Positions 1 to 6,265 of a stretch of DNA of 7,821 bases are shown here, piece by piece. The stretch covers positions 1 through 7,821 of the forward strand of contig JAAYEY010000247.1 of NCBI GenBank assembly GCA_012728505.1, read 5' to 3'. Made by a program: the position numbers and the translations under genes. The DNA is from Synergistaceae bacterium. Lineage in GTDB: Bacteria; Synergistota; Synergistia; Synergistales; Synergistaceae. The first letter of the stretch is position 1; every line of letters starts with the position of its first letter. The notes beneath the pieces are model-generated. The model saw only the letters and a list, made by a program, of their open reading frames with translations, had not been told where the DNA came from and made no database searches.

Positions 1-371
1 AGAAGTCTCGTCTTAACAGAAGAAGTGCCTCTGTATGCGATATTCGACTCCTCTGCACCGACATCACAAAGCATTTTTGTGATGCACTCAGCTTCTCTGT
101 CATTACCAGCTCGTCCTATGAATGAAGTTTTTACACCAAGCCTGCGTAAATTCGAAACTACACTCCCCGCACCTCCAAGAACATCATGTTCATCTTGAAC
201 AAGGAAAACAGGAACCGGTGCTTCGGGGGATATTCTCTTTACTTTTCCTGATATGTACCTATCAAGCATAATGTCGCCGACAACAAGCACAGATATATCG
301 TCAAAACCTCCTGTACAAAGGTTCTTTATTCTTTCAAAAGTATTTGGTGCAAAATGCGTTAGATTTTTCAT
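1..371 (-). CDS. hldE: D-glycero-beta-D-manno-heptose-7-phosphate kinase, PfkB family (N-terminal part, cut by window edge)
   Basis: The first 123 codons of a ribokinase/PfkB-family sugar kinase are visible; the rest lies beyond the left edge. The HldE/HldA/RfaE signature is clear: GDIMLDRY at residues 32-39, then RISPEAPVPV at 46-55, LGGAG at 65-69 and a KTR near the edge at 120-122. The enzyme phosphorylates D-glycero-D-manno-heptose-7-phosphate at C1 in the cytoplasm, feeding ADP-heptose synthesis for LPS. The ATG at 371 overlaps the gmhB stop as ATGA, and a GGAG sits 7 nt upstream inside gmhB, so translation is probably coupled. The usual Asn after the GGA-G motif is Ser70 here. The nucleotidyltransferase half is not visible, so this could be bifunctional HldE or kinase-only HldA. 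I am sure of the kinase, less so of the symbol. Confidence 0.9.
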   Translation of the reverse strand, partial: MKNLTHFAPNTFERIKNLCTGGFDDISVLVVGDIMLDRYISGKVKRISPEAPVPVFLVQDEHDVLGGAGSVVSNLRRLGVKTSFIGRAGNDREAECITKMLCDVGAEESNIAYRGTSSVKTRL

Positions 372-967
372 CGATTTTCTCCGTTTCTTGAGGCAATCAA
401 TTTAGCGGCATGATATATATCATTAGCTATAATGTCCGGTGCTTTTAGATCCTCCGGATAATTCAACAGAACTTCTTCTCCATATCCTGTCTTTACAAGA
501 GCCGATTTTATATGGGCATTAATTGCCATTCTTATATCGGGGTCATTATCCCCTATAATCCAACTCTCTGATAAATCTATGCAAAAATCGGAGACAGCTT
601 TTTTTATCATCCCCATTTTTGGTTTACGACATTCGCAATCCTGTCGATATGCGCCAACACCGTAATCTGGGTGGTGCGGACAGTAATAGAATGCATCTAT
701 AAACACACCCTGTTCCGCAAAAAGCTCCGAGATTCTGTCATTCGTTTCTTTTACGAAGTCCTCTGTAAAATACCCACGAGCCACACCGCTCTGGTTCGTA
801 ATTACTACAAGGAGATACTCTGTATCCTGTAAGATTTTCAGCCCTTCAGCAGCATGAGGAATTAACTTAATCTCATCGAAAGACCGCAGATAATTTTTTA
901 GTTCGATTATCGTACCATCTCTGTCTAGAAAAACTGCAGCTCTCTTACCATCAACGACAACACCCAT
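368..967 (-). CDS. gmhB: D-glycero-beta-D-manno-heptose-1,7-bisphosphate 7-phosphatase
   Basis: This 199-residue HAD-superfamily phosphatase removes the 7-phosphate from heptose-1,7-bisphosphate, the step between the kinase and nucleotidyltransferase steps of ADP-heptose synthesis. Motif I is LDRDGT, with Asp15 as expected nucleophile and Asp17 as acid/base. Motif II is ITNQSG at 56-61 and motif III is RKPK at 114-117. Motif IV is GDNDPD at 139-144. The GmhB-type zinc ligands are Cys96, His98, Cys111 and Cys113, which separates it from generic HAD enzymes and from histidinol phosphatase alone. Length is normal for the family. The ATG start lies 4 nt after the hldD stop, with an AGGGG in the last hldD codons 7 nt before it. 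The end overlaps the kinase start by 4 nt. It is a cytoplasmic protein and looks intact. Confidence 0.95.
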   Translation of the reverse strand: MGVVVDGKRAAVFLDRDGTIIELKNYLRSFDEIKLIPHAAEGLKILQDTEYLLVVITNQSGVARGYFTEDFVKETNDRISELFAEQGVFIDAFYYCPHHPDYGVGAYRQDCECRKPKMGMIKKAVSDFCIDLSESWIIGDNDPDIRMAINAHIKSALVKTGYGEEVLLNYPEDLKAPDIIANDIYHAAKLIASRNGENR

Positions 968-971
968 TAGA

Positions 972-1934
972 TTACCCCTGCTCTGCTTTCATCCAGTCTA
1001 CGTACTTGGCAACCCCTTTTTCCAAAAGAGTAAATTCTTTTGTGTATCCAACAGCACGCAACTTATCAAGATTAGCCTGTGTGTAATTCTGATACTGACC
1101 GCGCAGCTCATCTGGGAATGAAATGTATTCTATACTTGCTTCTTCACCGGACGCAGCGATTAATGCCGCTGCCAAATCTTTAAATGAACGGGCCGCTCCT
1201 GTTCCAACATTAAAAATACCTTTTATGGGTTGCTCCGGATTGTTAAGTCCAAAATGAAGAACAGCGGAGACAATGTCACCAACAAAGACAAAATCACGAA
1301 GCTGATTTCCGTCTGTAACTCCGTCAATTCCTTTAAAAAGACGTATCTTACCTGTAGTTTTTATCTGATTATATCCGTGAAAAGCCATAGAGGCCATTTT
1401 GCCCTTGTGTGCTTCGCGCGGGCCATAAACATTAAAATAGCGAAGCCCTACAAATGTTGAAACCGACTCGTCAAATCGCTCACGGGCCCACTGATCGAAA
1501 AGATATTTTGAATAAGCGTATATATTTATCGGTGCCTCATTTGCAAAGTTTTCGCAGAACCCATTTTTACCAGTTCCATAGACGGAGGCAGAAGACGCAT
1601 AAACAAGGGGGGTTTTATTTGCAAGACACCACTCTGCAACATCGCAACTGTAAGAATAGTTATTCTGCATCATATAGGCACCATCGCGTTCGGTTGTATC
1701 CGAACAGGCTCCCTGATGGAAAACAGCTTCAACTTGTTGAAGATTGCCCCCTTTCAAATAGTCTAAAAAAGCTCTTTTGTCCATATAATCAGAAAAATGA
1801 AGTCCCACCAAATTACGGAATTTTTCGCTGTTATAAAAGTTGTCTACGACAAGGATGTTTGTTATTCCTCTGTCATTGAGCTCCTTAACAATATTACTTC
1901 CAATGAATCCCGCTCCACCTGTGACTATATACAT
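972..1934 (-). CDS. hldD: ADP-L-glycero-D-manno-heptose 6-epimerase
   Basis: This 320-residue protein is an extended short-chain dehydrogenase/reductase. It converts ADP-D-glycero-D-manno-heptose to the L-glycero epimer used for the inner core of LPS. The Rossmann motif GGAGFIG is at residues 6-12, and Asp31-Asn32 lie at the end of beta-2, where NADP is read. The catalytic set is Ser114-Ser116, Tyr139 and Lys143 (YxxxK), with HKGKMAS at 176-182 supplying the second HldD-specific lysine (Lys177, matching Lys178 of E. coli). These residues separate it from UDP-glucose 4-epimerases. Length is close to the E. coli enzyme (310). The start is the ATG at 1934, with GAGGTG 5 nt upstream. It leads the compact hldD-gmhB-kinase group and follows the GT4-GT9 gene after a 160-bp gap. 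It appears complete and ordinary. Confidence 0.96.
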   Translation of the reverse strand: MYIVTGGAGFIGSNIVKELNDRGITNILVVDNFYNSEKFRNLVGLHFSDYMDKRAFLDYLKGGNLQQVEAVFHQGACSDTTERDGAYMMQNNYSYSCDVAEWCLANKTPLVYASSASVYGTGKNGFCENFANEAPINIYAYSKYLFDQWARERFDESVSTFVGLRYFNVYGPREAHKGKMASMAFHGYNQIKTTGKIRLFKGIDGVTDGNQLRDFVFVGDIVSAVLHFGLNNPEQPIKGIFNVGTGAARSFKDLAAALIAASGEEASIEYISFPDELRGQYQNYTQANLDKLRAVGYTKEFTLLEKGVAKYVDWMKAEQG

Positions 1935-1960
1935 GAGAACACCTCACAAAAAATATTTCA

Positions 1961-1976
1961 TGCTATTATGCTATTA
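1961..1976. repeat. 8-bp perfect tandem repeat (two copies)
   Basis: TGCTATTA occurs twice in immediate succession (1961-1968 and 1969-1976), 27 bp upstream of the hldD start. It is short and AT-rich, so it could be chance or a small slippage product. It lies just upstream of the hldD ribosome-binding site. Confidence 0.6.
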
Positions 1977-2001
1977 ACTAACCGGCTAAACTTATGTTAA
2001 C

Positions 2002-2023
2002 CAGTATATTTTATCAGTATATT
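2002..2023. repeat. Direct repeat CAGTATATT, 13-bp period
   Basis: CAGTATATT is found at 2002-2010 and again at 2015-2023 in the gap upstream of hldD. Each copy carries a minus-strand TATACT, so the repeat duplicates a -10-like box. A 13-bp period is not one helical turn, which argues mildly against a dimeric operator. Confidence 0.55.
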
Positions 2024-2094
2024 GCTTTAAGCAGACTAGAAAATAAACTTATTTAAAAAAGGAGTTAATATCAAAGTCTAAATCTAGTATGAAA

Positions 2095-4167
2095 CTATTG
2101 TTTATTAACGTTGTTTTTTGTTATTAGTCCAAATTTAATTGCCTTGTTAAACGCTTCCTTTACTTTTTCTGGTTTAAGCTTATGCAGAATATATTCTGTT
2201 TTTTCATCTTCCCAACGAAACTTTCTCAGTTCGTTCGTTGCAGTTACCTCAATAAACCATGGCATTCTAAATCCAAGTCTCCATGAGGTTGGGCAAGAGA
2301 AAATACCAACAGATGGAACTCCGCCAAGTGCTGCAATGTGAAGAGGTCCAGTGTCATTACCAACTGCTACCTCACATGAAAGTGCTACAGCCAAAAAATC
2401 GATCGTATCAAGTTGGTTCACTAAATTAAGATATTTATCTTCTGGTAGATTTGCTATTATTTTATCTGCTTCTTGTTTCTCTTTCTCACCATGTCCCACA
2501 ATCACGACACTCCAGCCAAGAGAGACAAGCCACTGTAAAAAATCGTTCCAATACTCCGCAGGCCACTTTTTTAGTGCGGTTCCGCCAGCTCCCGGACAAA
2601 TAAAAACGCGTTTTTTGTTAAGTTTTGAAAGTATTTTCTCTGAATCCTCTTTTTGCGTCTGCGTTATAAAAAGCGATGGCTCTTCTCTTAATCTTTCAGT
2701 TCTAATAGGTATTTTTTTGGGCTTACAGCAAAGATACTGCAACATAAAAGAATGGCTTCCTCCTGATGAGATATCGCTAATCCAGTCAAATTTTTCTTTC
2801 CTCACTTTTTTAGCCGTACTTAGCATTACACTTAAGGGTTTTTTGTTTCCAGTGATCACACTGGAAATGCAAGGCTGTGAGTCGGCAAATTCTTTCCACT
2901 GCGGTTTTGTAAGTATGGAAAATTTTGTCTCGGGGAATTTATCTTTTAAGTTTTTGATGTCGGTTATTGCCTGAGCAACATCACCAAAACCACCAAGTTC
3001 TATCCATAAGACTTTTTGTCCCTGTTGCAAAGAGATAACTTGGACCTTCTTTTTGCTGGCATTGATTAGTTTCATCATCAGTTCAATATATTGTGATGAA
3101 ATTTTTCCTGGTAAAAATCCCGAAGCTCTTAGTTTAAGGATATCAGGAGATATTGGATTCTTAATGGCTTCTTCCATAGATGAGGCAAGAACATTGAAAT
3201 CTCCTACCGGCACTAGTCTTCCGTATTTACCATGGCCGAGCAATTCAGAGGGACCGCCACAGTTTGTACTTACAACATTAAGCCCACTTAAAAGAGCCTC
3301 TCCTACAGCAAGAGAGAAAGCCTCATGTTTTGAAGAACAAACAAGGATTCTAGCAAACTTCATATACTGATAAGGATTACAAAATCCAGGCATGTTAACA
3401 TAATCTTTTAAGTCAAGTTCCTTTATTAGCTTTTCTGCTCGAGAACTATTGCCACCTTCACCGAGAATTATTAGTCTTGTTTGAGGTCTTCTTTTATGAA
3501 GCAATGCAAAGGCTCTGATAAGAGTTGGATAATCCTTTACTCGAAAAAAACTTCCAACCGAAACAACAACTTCCAAAGAACAATCTTCAAACCACGGATG
3601 TAGATCTTCGTTTGGGTTTTCTTTTAGTACGATAGGATTGTAGATATAATGCGATGTCTCTTCTGGAACTACACCAAGTCTAACAACATCGTTTCTAACA
3701 TAATCCGAAGCTGCTACAAATGCATCTGCCTTTTTATATAACCACTTTGACATCAACAGAAGATACATGCGTCTAAGAAAATATCTTTCGCCTATATCTT
3801 TTGAAAAAACATTGTGTTCAGTTACAATTATTGGGACATTTGTTTTTTCTAGTATATTAGCTAAAAGCATGGCACGATTGACTTTTGATGAAAAACAAAG
3901 CAAAACATCTGAATCTCCCCAGCGTTTAAGAGTTTTCAACCATTTTCGCAGACCTGAGAAGGGATTTAATGCTGAAAAAATGGAAGGAGAGCAGTCAAGC
4001 ACAGATAACTGCGCATTTTGTGGGATTTGTGGTAGTAGTATGCCTTCTCTTTTGAATAAAACAACTTGAACAGTGTGTCCGTTATCAATAAAATTATTCA
4101 GAAGAGTCAATGCCACGCGCTCAGCACCGCCACCATGCATATTATTAATTATTATTGAAATTCGCAT
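2095..4167 (-). CDS. Two-domain glycosyltransferase: GT4 domain fused to GT9 (ADP-heptose:LPS heptosyltransferase-like) domain
   Basis: This 690-residue protein holds two complete GT-B glycosyltransferases. Residues 1 to about 370 are a GT4 (RfaB/WaaG-like) enzyme: GGGAERV at 12-18 near the N-terminus, VGSFFRVKDYPTLIRAF around 204-220, and an E-x7-E motif (Glu282, Glu290) in the donor site. Residues from about 384 to 680 are a GT9 heptosyltransferase: GGFGDV at 392-397 with Asp396 as expected catalytic base, Lys533-Lys534 in the KKWP motif, and GNDTGPLH at 603-610. A short Lys-rich linker (about 368-384) joins them in one unbroken frame. The ATG at 4167 has AGGGAG 7 nt upstream. No signal peptide or membrane helix is seen, so it should act at the cytoplasmic face of the inner membrane. 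It probably adds a heptose and another sugar to the LPS core; exact substrates are unknown. Confidence 0.92.
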   Translation of the reverse strand: MRISIIINNMHGGGAERVALTLLNNFIDNGHTVQVVLFKREGILLPQIPQNAQLSVLDCSPSIFSALNPFSGLRKWLKTLKRWGDSDVLLCFSSKVNRAMLLANILEKTNVPIIVTEHNVFSKDIGERYFLRRMYLLLMSKWLYKKADAFVAASDYVRNDVVRLGVVPEETSHYIYNPIVLKENPNEDLHPWFEDCSLEVVVSVGSFFRVKDYPTLIRAFALLHKRRPQTRLIILGEGGNSSRAEKLIKELDLKDYVNMPGFCNPYQYMKFARILVCSSKHEAFSLAVGEALLSGLNVVSTNCGGPSELLGHGKYGRLVPVGDFNVLASSMEEAIKNPISPDILKLRASGFLPGKISSQYIELMMKLINASKKKVQVISLQQGQKVLWIELGGFGDVAQAITDIKNLKDKFPETKFSILTKPQWKEFADSQPCISSVITGNKKPLSVMLSTAKKVRKEKFDWISDISSGGSHSFMLQYLCCKPKKIPIRTERLREEPSLFITQTQKEDSEKILSKLNKKRVFICPGAGGTALKKWPAEYWNDFLQWLVSLGWSVVIVGHGEKEKQEADKIIANLPEDKYLNLVNQLDTIDFLAVALSCEVAVGNDTGPLHIAALGGVPSVGIFSCPTSWRLGFRMPWFIEVTATNELRKFRWEDEKTEYILHKLKPEKVKEAFNKAIKFGLITKNNVNKQ

Positions 4168-4179
4168 TTTATTTCTCCC

Positions 4180-4207
4180 TTGTAGTATGATTATAAAACA
4201 ATATCAT
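4180..4207 (+). promoter_or_regulatory. Possible promoter of the rightward glycosyltransferase unit
   Basis: TTGTAG (4180-4185) and TATCAT (4202-4207) are spaced by 16 nt on the plus strand. The -10 matches 5 of 6 and the -35 only 3 of 6 consensus bases. Some promoter is expected because the rightward unit begins here and the neighbour is divergent. It would overlap the leftward promoter, so the two might interfere. Confidence 0.25.
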
Positions 4208-4219
4208 TAAACTTGTCGG
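4190..4219 (-). promoter_or_regulatory. Probable promoter of the leftward GT4-GT9 unit
   Basis: On the minus strand a perfect TATAAT (4195-4190) is preceded by CCGACA (4219-4214, 4 of 6 consensus bases) with an 18-nt spacer. Transcription would start near 4183, giving a leader of about 16 nt that contains the AGGGAG ribosome-binding site. The -35 box overlaps the Shine-Dalgarno of the divergent plus-strand gene. This is a consensus match by eye only. Confidence 0.4.
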
Positions 4220-4221
4220 AG
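4218..4221 (+). promoter_or_regulatory. Ribosome-binding site that decides the GT9 start
   Basis: GGAG lies 9 nt before the ATG at 4231. An upstream in-frame TTG at 4213 would place this site inside the gene and has no Shine-Dalgarno of its own, so 4231 is preferred. Confidence 0.75.
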
Positions 4222-4230
4222 AATATTATT

Positions 4231-5214
4231 ATGTATAAAACACCAGCTAACAATTTACCTGAAAGAAAAGCACGTGTTCTTTGGATACGCTTTTGGGCGT
4301 TGGGAGATGTCCTACAATCAGCGGCAGAGGCAATGCTGTTTAAGGAAAGATTCCCTGATGTCCATCTGTCATTTTTGGTGCAACCTGAATATGCCGATAT
4401 TATAAAGGGGCAGCCTTGGTGTGATAACGTCATACCTGCTTATAAAAGCCCATTCAAAGAATTTAAACGTACTCTCAAACTCGTCCGTGAAGGAAATTTT
4501 GATTGGATAATAAGTCAAAACCACGGAGGAAAAACTGCCATCATAAGTTTACTTTCTGGGGTGAAAAACCGTGTAGGAAAAACATTATTACCGTTTTTTT
4601 ACACAGAAACCTTAAAGAATTTTTGGGTTCGATCTGCTATAAATAACAAAGAACGCATTAAACCTTCACTCGTGGCCTCGAAAGAGAACGTTGCTTGGGC
4701 TATGGACCATCTTTCCACTTTGCCTGATAGAAGGCTTTTTGCAATCATTGGGGCAAGCAACGAATGTAAAATGTGGCCTCTAGGCAATTGGATAGAATTC
4801 TTGGTTTCTGTCTTGAAAGATGGATGGGGCGTTGTTCTTATCGGGAACGGAGATAAAGAAATTGATTTTGCAAACAAGCTCCAATTAACTTTGGATCATA
4901 AAAACATAAAAAACACCGTAGGAACTCTTACTTTAGTTCAACTGTTATCCATAGCTTCCGTATGCACAACAGCTGTGGGCAACGATACCGGAACACTTCA
5001 CCTTGCTTCGCTATCAGGTCTTCCAACAATTGGATTGGCTGATTACGACCAGTTTGAATGGATTGGTTTAACAATGCCCTGGTTCACCGGACTCAGTGCA
5101 GCTGGTAAACCGAAAGACAAAAAAAACAGTGTTAGAGGAAGAGACGCTTCCATGCTAGCGAAAATAGATCCTCAAAAAGTGCTTGATATTTTTCATAACA
5201 TTGGAGAAATTTAA
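4231..5214 (+). CDS. GT9 family glycosyltransferase, ADP-heptose:LPS heptosyltransferase-like
   Basis: This 327-residue protein is a stand-alone GT9 (WaaC/WaaF/WaaQ-type) enzyme, expected to transfer heptose from ADP-heptose to the LPS inner core at the cytoplasmic membrane face. The N-terminal motif ALGDVLQ (23-29) carries Asp26, matching the WaaC catalytic base. Lys180 sits in the KMWP motif, and GNDTGTLH at 250-257 is the GT9 donor-site signature. It clearly resembles the C-terminal half of the divergent fusion gene: VLWI near the start, QP..VI, FDWI, GNDTG-LH and MPWF (282-285) recur in the same order. I chose the ATG at 4231 because of the GGAG 9 nt before it. The stop lies 4 nt before the GT2 start, so the two are probably cotranscribed. 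Which heptose position it serves cannot be told. Confidence 0.9.
   Translation: MYKTPANNLPERKARVLWIRFWALGDVLQSAAEAMLFKERFPDVHLSFLVQPEYADIIKGQPWCDNVIPAYKSPFKEFKRTLKLVREGNFDWIISQNHGGKTAIISLLSGVKNRVGKTLLPFFYTETLKNFWVRSAINNKERIKPSLVASKENVAWAMDHLSTLPDRRLFAIIGASNECKMWPLGNWIEFLVSVLKDGWGVVLIGNGDKEIDFANKLQLTLDHKNIKNTVGTLTLVQLLSIASVCTTAVGNDTGTLHLASLSGLPTIGLADYDQFEWIGLTMPWFTGLSAAGKPKDKKNSVRGRDASMLAKIDPQKVLDIFHNIGEI
5203..5206 (+). promoter_or_regulatory. Ribosome-binding site for the GT2 gene
   Basis: GGAG lies 12 nt before the ATG at 5219, a slightly long spacing. A closer ATG at 5214 is in a different frame and meets a stop after four codons. An in-frame TTG at 5183 would overlap the GT9 gene by 32 nt and has no Shine-Dalgarno, so 5219 is the best start. 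Confidence 0.6.
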
Positions 5215-5218
5215 TGTT

Positions 5219-6250
5219 ATGTCAATAATTCAAATTACTGCTCTTGTTCAATCATATTGCGGCGGGACTCGCATAATCCCCACTCTTGAATCGTGCAAAC
5301 TACAAGATTATCCGCATAAAGATCTAGTTATAGCTGATGATGCATCCAATGATGGAAGTACCATTTCAATAATTGATAATTGGCTGAAAGATAATGCTCA
5401 ATATTTTGCAAACGTTTTATTTATAAAAAACTCTCAAAACTTAGGTATTGTCAAAAACTATCGAAACGCCGCGCTAAAGGCTCAAGGAGATATTATCATT
5501 CCGCTTGGACAGGGAGACACCTATTATTCCAGAGAAACTTTTTCTCGCATTGCAAATGAGATTGAGAAACAGCGCAAAGAGAATTTAAGCGATCCCTTAG
5601 TTTGGCTAGGATATTACAAATCATATGAAATCGCTCCTGAATGGAAAGAGGTTAACGATCACCTTCTGGCCTATCCTGTCAGTATGTCATTGCTAGAAAA
5701 ATCTCCTGACATTGCATTGACAAAGTTACTGGAAGGAAACTTCATAGGGGCGCCATCTTTTGTTTATAACAAAAAATACTTCCAGGAGGGTATTTTCCCC
5801 ATTCCTAATGCCATCAAAGACTTAGAAGATTATGCAATGTCAGTATGGATGTTAGTGGAGGGACATCGCTTCAGTTACTTACCACTATTTGTACGTTGGT
5901 ACGAAAAAGGGACAGGACTTTCCGCATCAAGGAACGTAAGATACTTGACATCGCTTAAAAAAGTTTATGGTTTTGTAGAAGAAATAACCCGGCCCTATCC
6001 TAAACTTAACAAGTTGGCCAACGAATCAAGAAAATTAAATCAGATACGTTCTATAAATAATCGAATAGAACGGGAAACAAAGAAATTGTTTTTTCATTTA
6101 TCTAGAATAGTGATACATCCGATTAGAATGGGCAAATCTCGTGTTTTTAGTGTTAGAAAAAAATATTTTATGAAAGTAAACTCCCCTGATATAATTAAAC
6201 ATATCGAATTACAATCAGGAAAATCTTTCGATAAAGGATTTTTTATATAG
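5219..6250 (+). CDS. Family 2 (GT-A) glycosyltransferase
   Basis: This 343-residue protein belongs to the GT2 superfamily, which uses nucleotide-sugars to extend cell-surface glycans. The nucleotide-binding loop is ADDASNDGS at 39-47. NLGIVKNYRNAALKAQGD at 74-91 follows the usual GT2 pattern leading into the DXD region. There the usual acidic motif reads LGQGD (96-100), keeping only the last Asp. Glu203-Asp204 fit the ED catalytic-base motif, followed by a hydrophobic stretch and RWY at 226-228. After about residue 235 comes a basic, probably helical tail of roughly 100 residues that I do not recognise. The tail has no obvious long membrane helix. The start at ATG 5219 gives a 4-nt gap from GT9. 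The TAG stop runs directly into the waaL ribosome-binding site. Sugar and acceptor are unknown. Confidence 0.88.
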   Translation: MSIIQITALVQSYCGGTRIIPTLESCKLQDYPHKDLVIADDASNDGSTISIIDNWLKDNAQYFANVLFIKNSQNLGIVKNYRNAALKAQGDIIIPLGQGDTYYSRETFSRIANEIEKQRKENLSDPLVWLGYYKSYEIAPEWKEVNDHLLAYPVSMSLLEKSPDIALTKLLEGNFIGAPSFVYNKKYFQEGIFPIPNAIKDLEDYAMSVWMLVEGHRFSYLPLFVRWYEKGTGLSASRNVRYLTSLKKVYGFVEEITRPYPKLNKLANESRKLNQIRSINNRIERETKKLFFHLSRIVIHPIRMGKSRVFSVRKKYFMKVNSPDIIKHIELQSGKSFDKGFFI

Positions 6251-6265
6251 GAAGGGTTTGAATAT

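Larger units (their letters stand above)
1935..2094 (-). promoter_or_regulatory. Upstream region of hldD; possible weak promoter
   Basis: This 160-bp AT-rich gap separates the GT4-GT9 gene from hldD, whose operon is otherwise tightly packed. On the minus strand there are two TATACT boxes (2021-2016 and 2008-2003). The second has a poor -35 candidate, CTTAAA at 2031-2026, with a 17-nt spacer. I see no strong hairpin-plus-T-run terminator after the upstream gene, so readthrough remains possible. The hldD Shine-Dalgarno is GAGGTG at 1945-1940. A promoter is inferred mostly from the gap and the -10-like boxes. Confidence 0.3.

Noticed and set aside
1454..1879. 141-codon plus-strand open frame
   Set aside because: It lies wholly antisense to hldD, whose motifs are unmistakable. 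Its translation is low-complexity in Arg, His and Gln with no family resemblance.
2034..2094. Terminator after the GT4-GT9 gene
   Set aside because: There is a short T run on the minus strand (around 2061-2056) but no inverted repeat before it, so I do not call an intrinsic terminator.
2351..2974. 207-codon plus-strand open frame
   Set aside because: It is antisense to the GT9 half of the fusion gene. It is Ser/Phe/Cys-rich, as expected of a shadow frame, with no ribosome-binding site.
3053..3370. 105-codon plus-strand open frame
   Set aside because: It is antisense to the GT4 domain, in the stretch coding for the E-x7-E motif. No recognisable domain or Shine-Dalgarno.
4213..4230. TTG at 4213 as the start of the stand-alone GT9
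   Set aside because: It would put the GGAG inside the gene and has no ribosome-binding site; the ATG at 4231 is well placed.
4191..4433. 80-codon minus-strand open frame upstream of the fusion gene
   Set aside because: It is antisense to the start of the stand-alone GT9 gene and crosses the divergent promoter region. The opposing frame has clear GT9 motifs.
5183..5218. TTG at 5183 as the start of the GT2 protein
   Set aside because: The 12 extra residues precede the usual GT2 start (an Ile/Val-rich first strand) and overlap the GT9 gene. The ATG at 5219 fits better.
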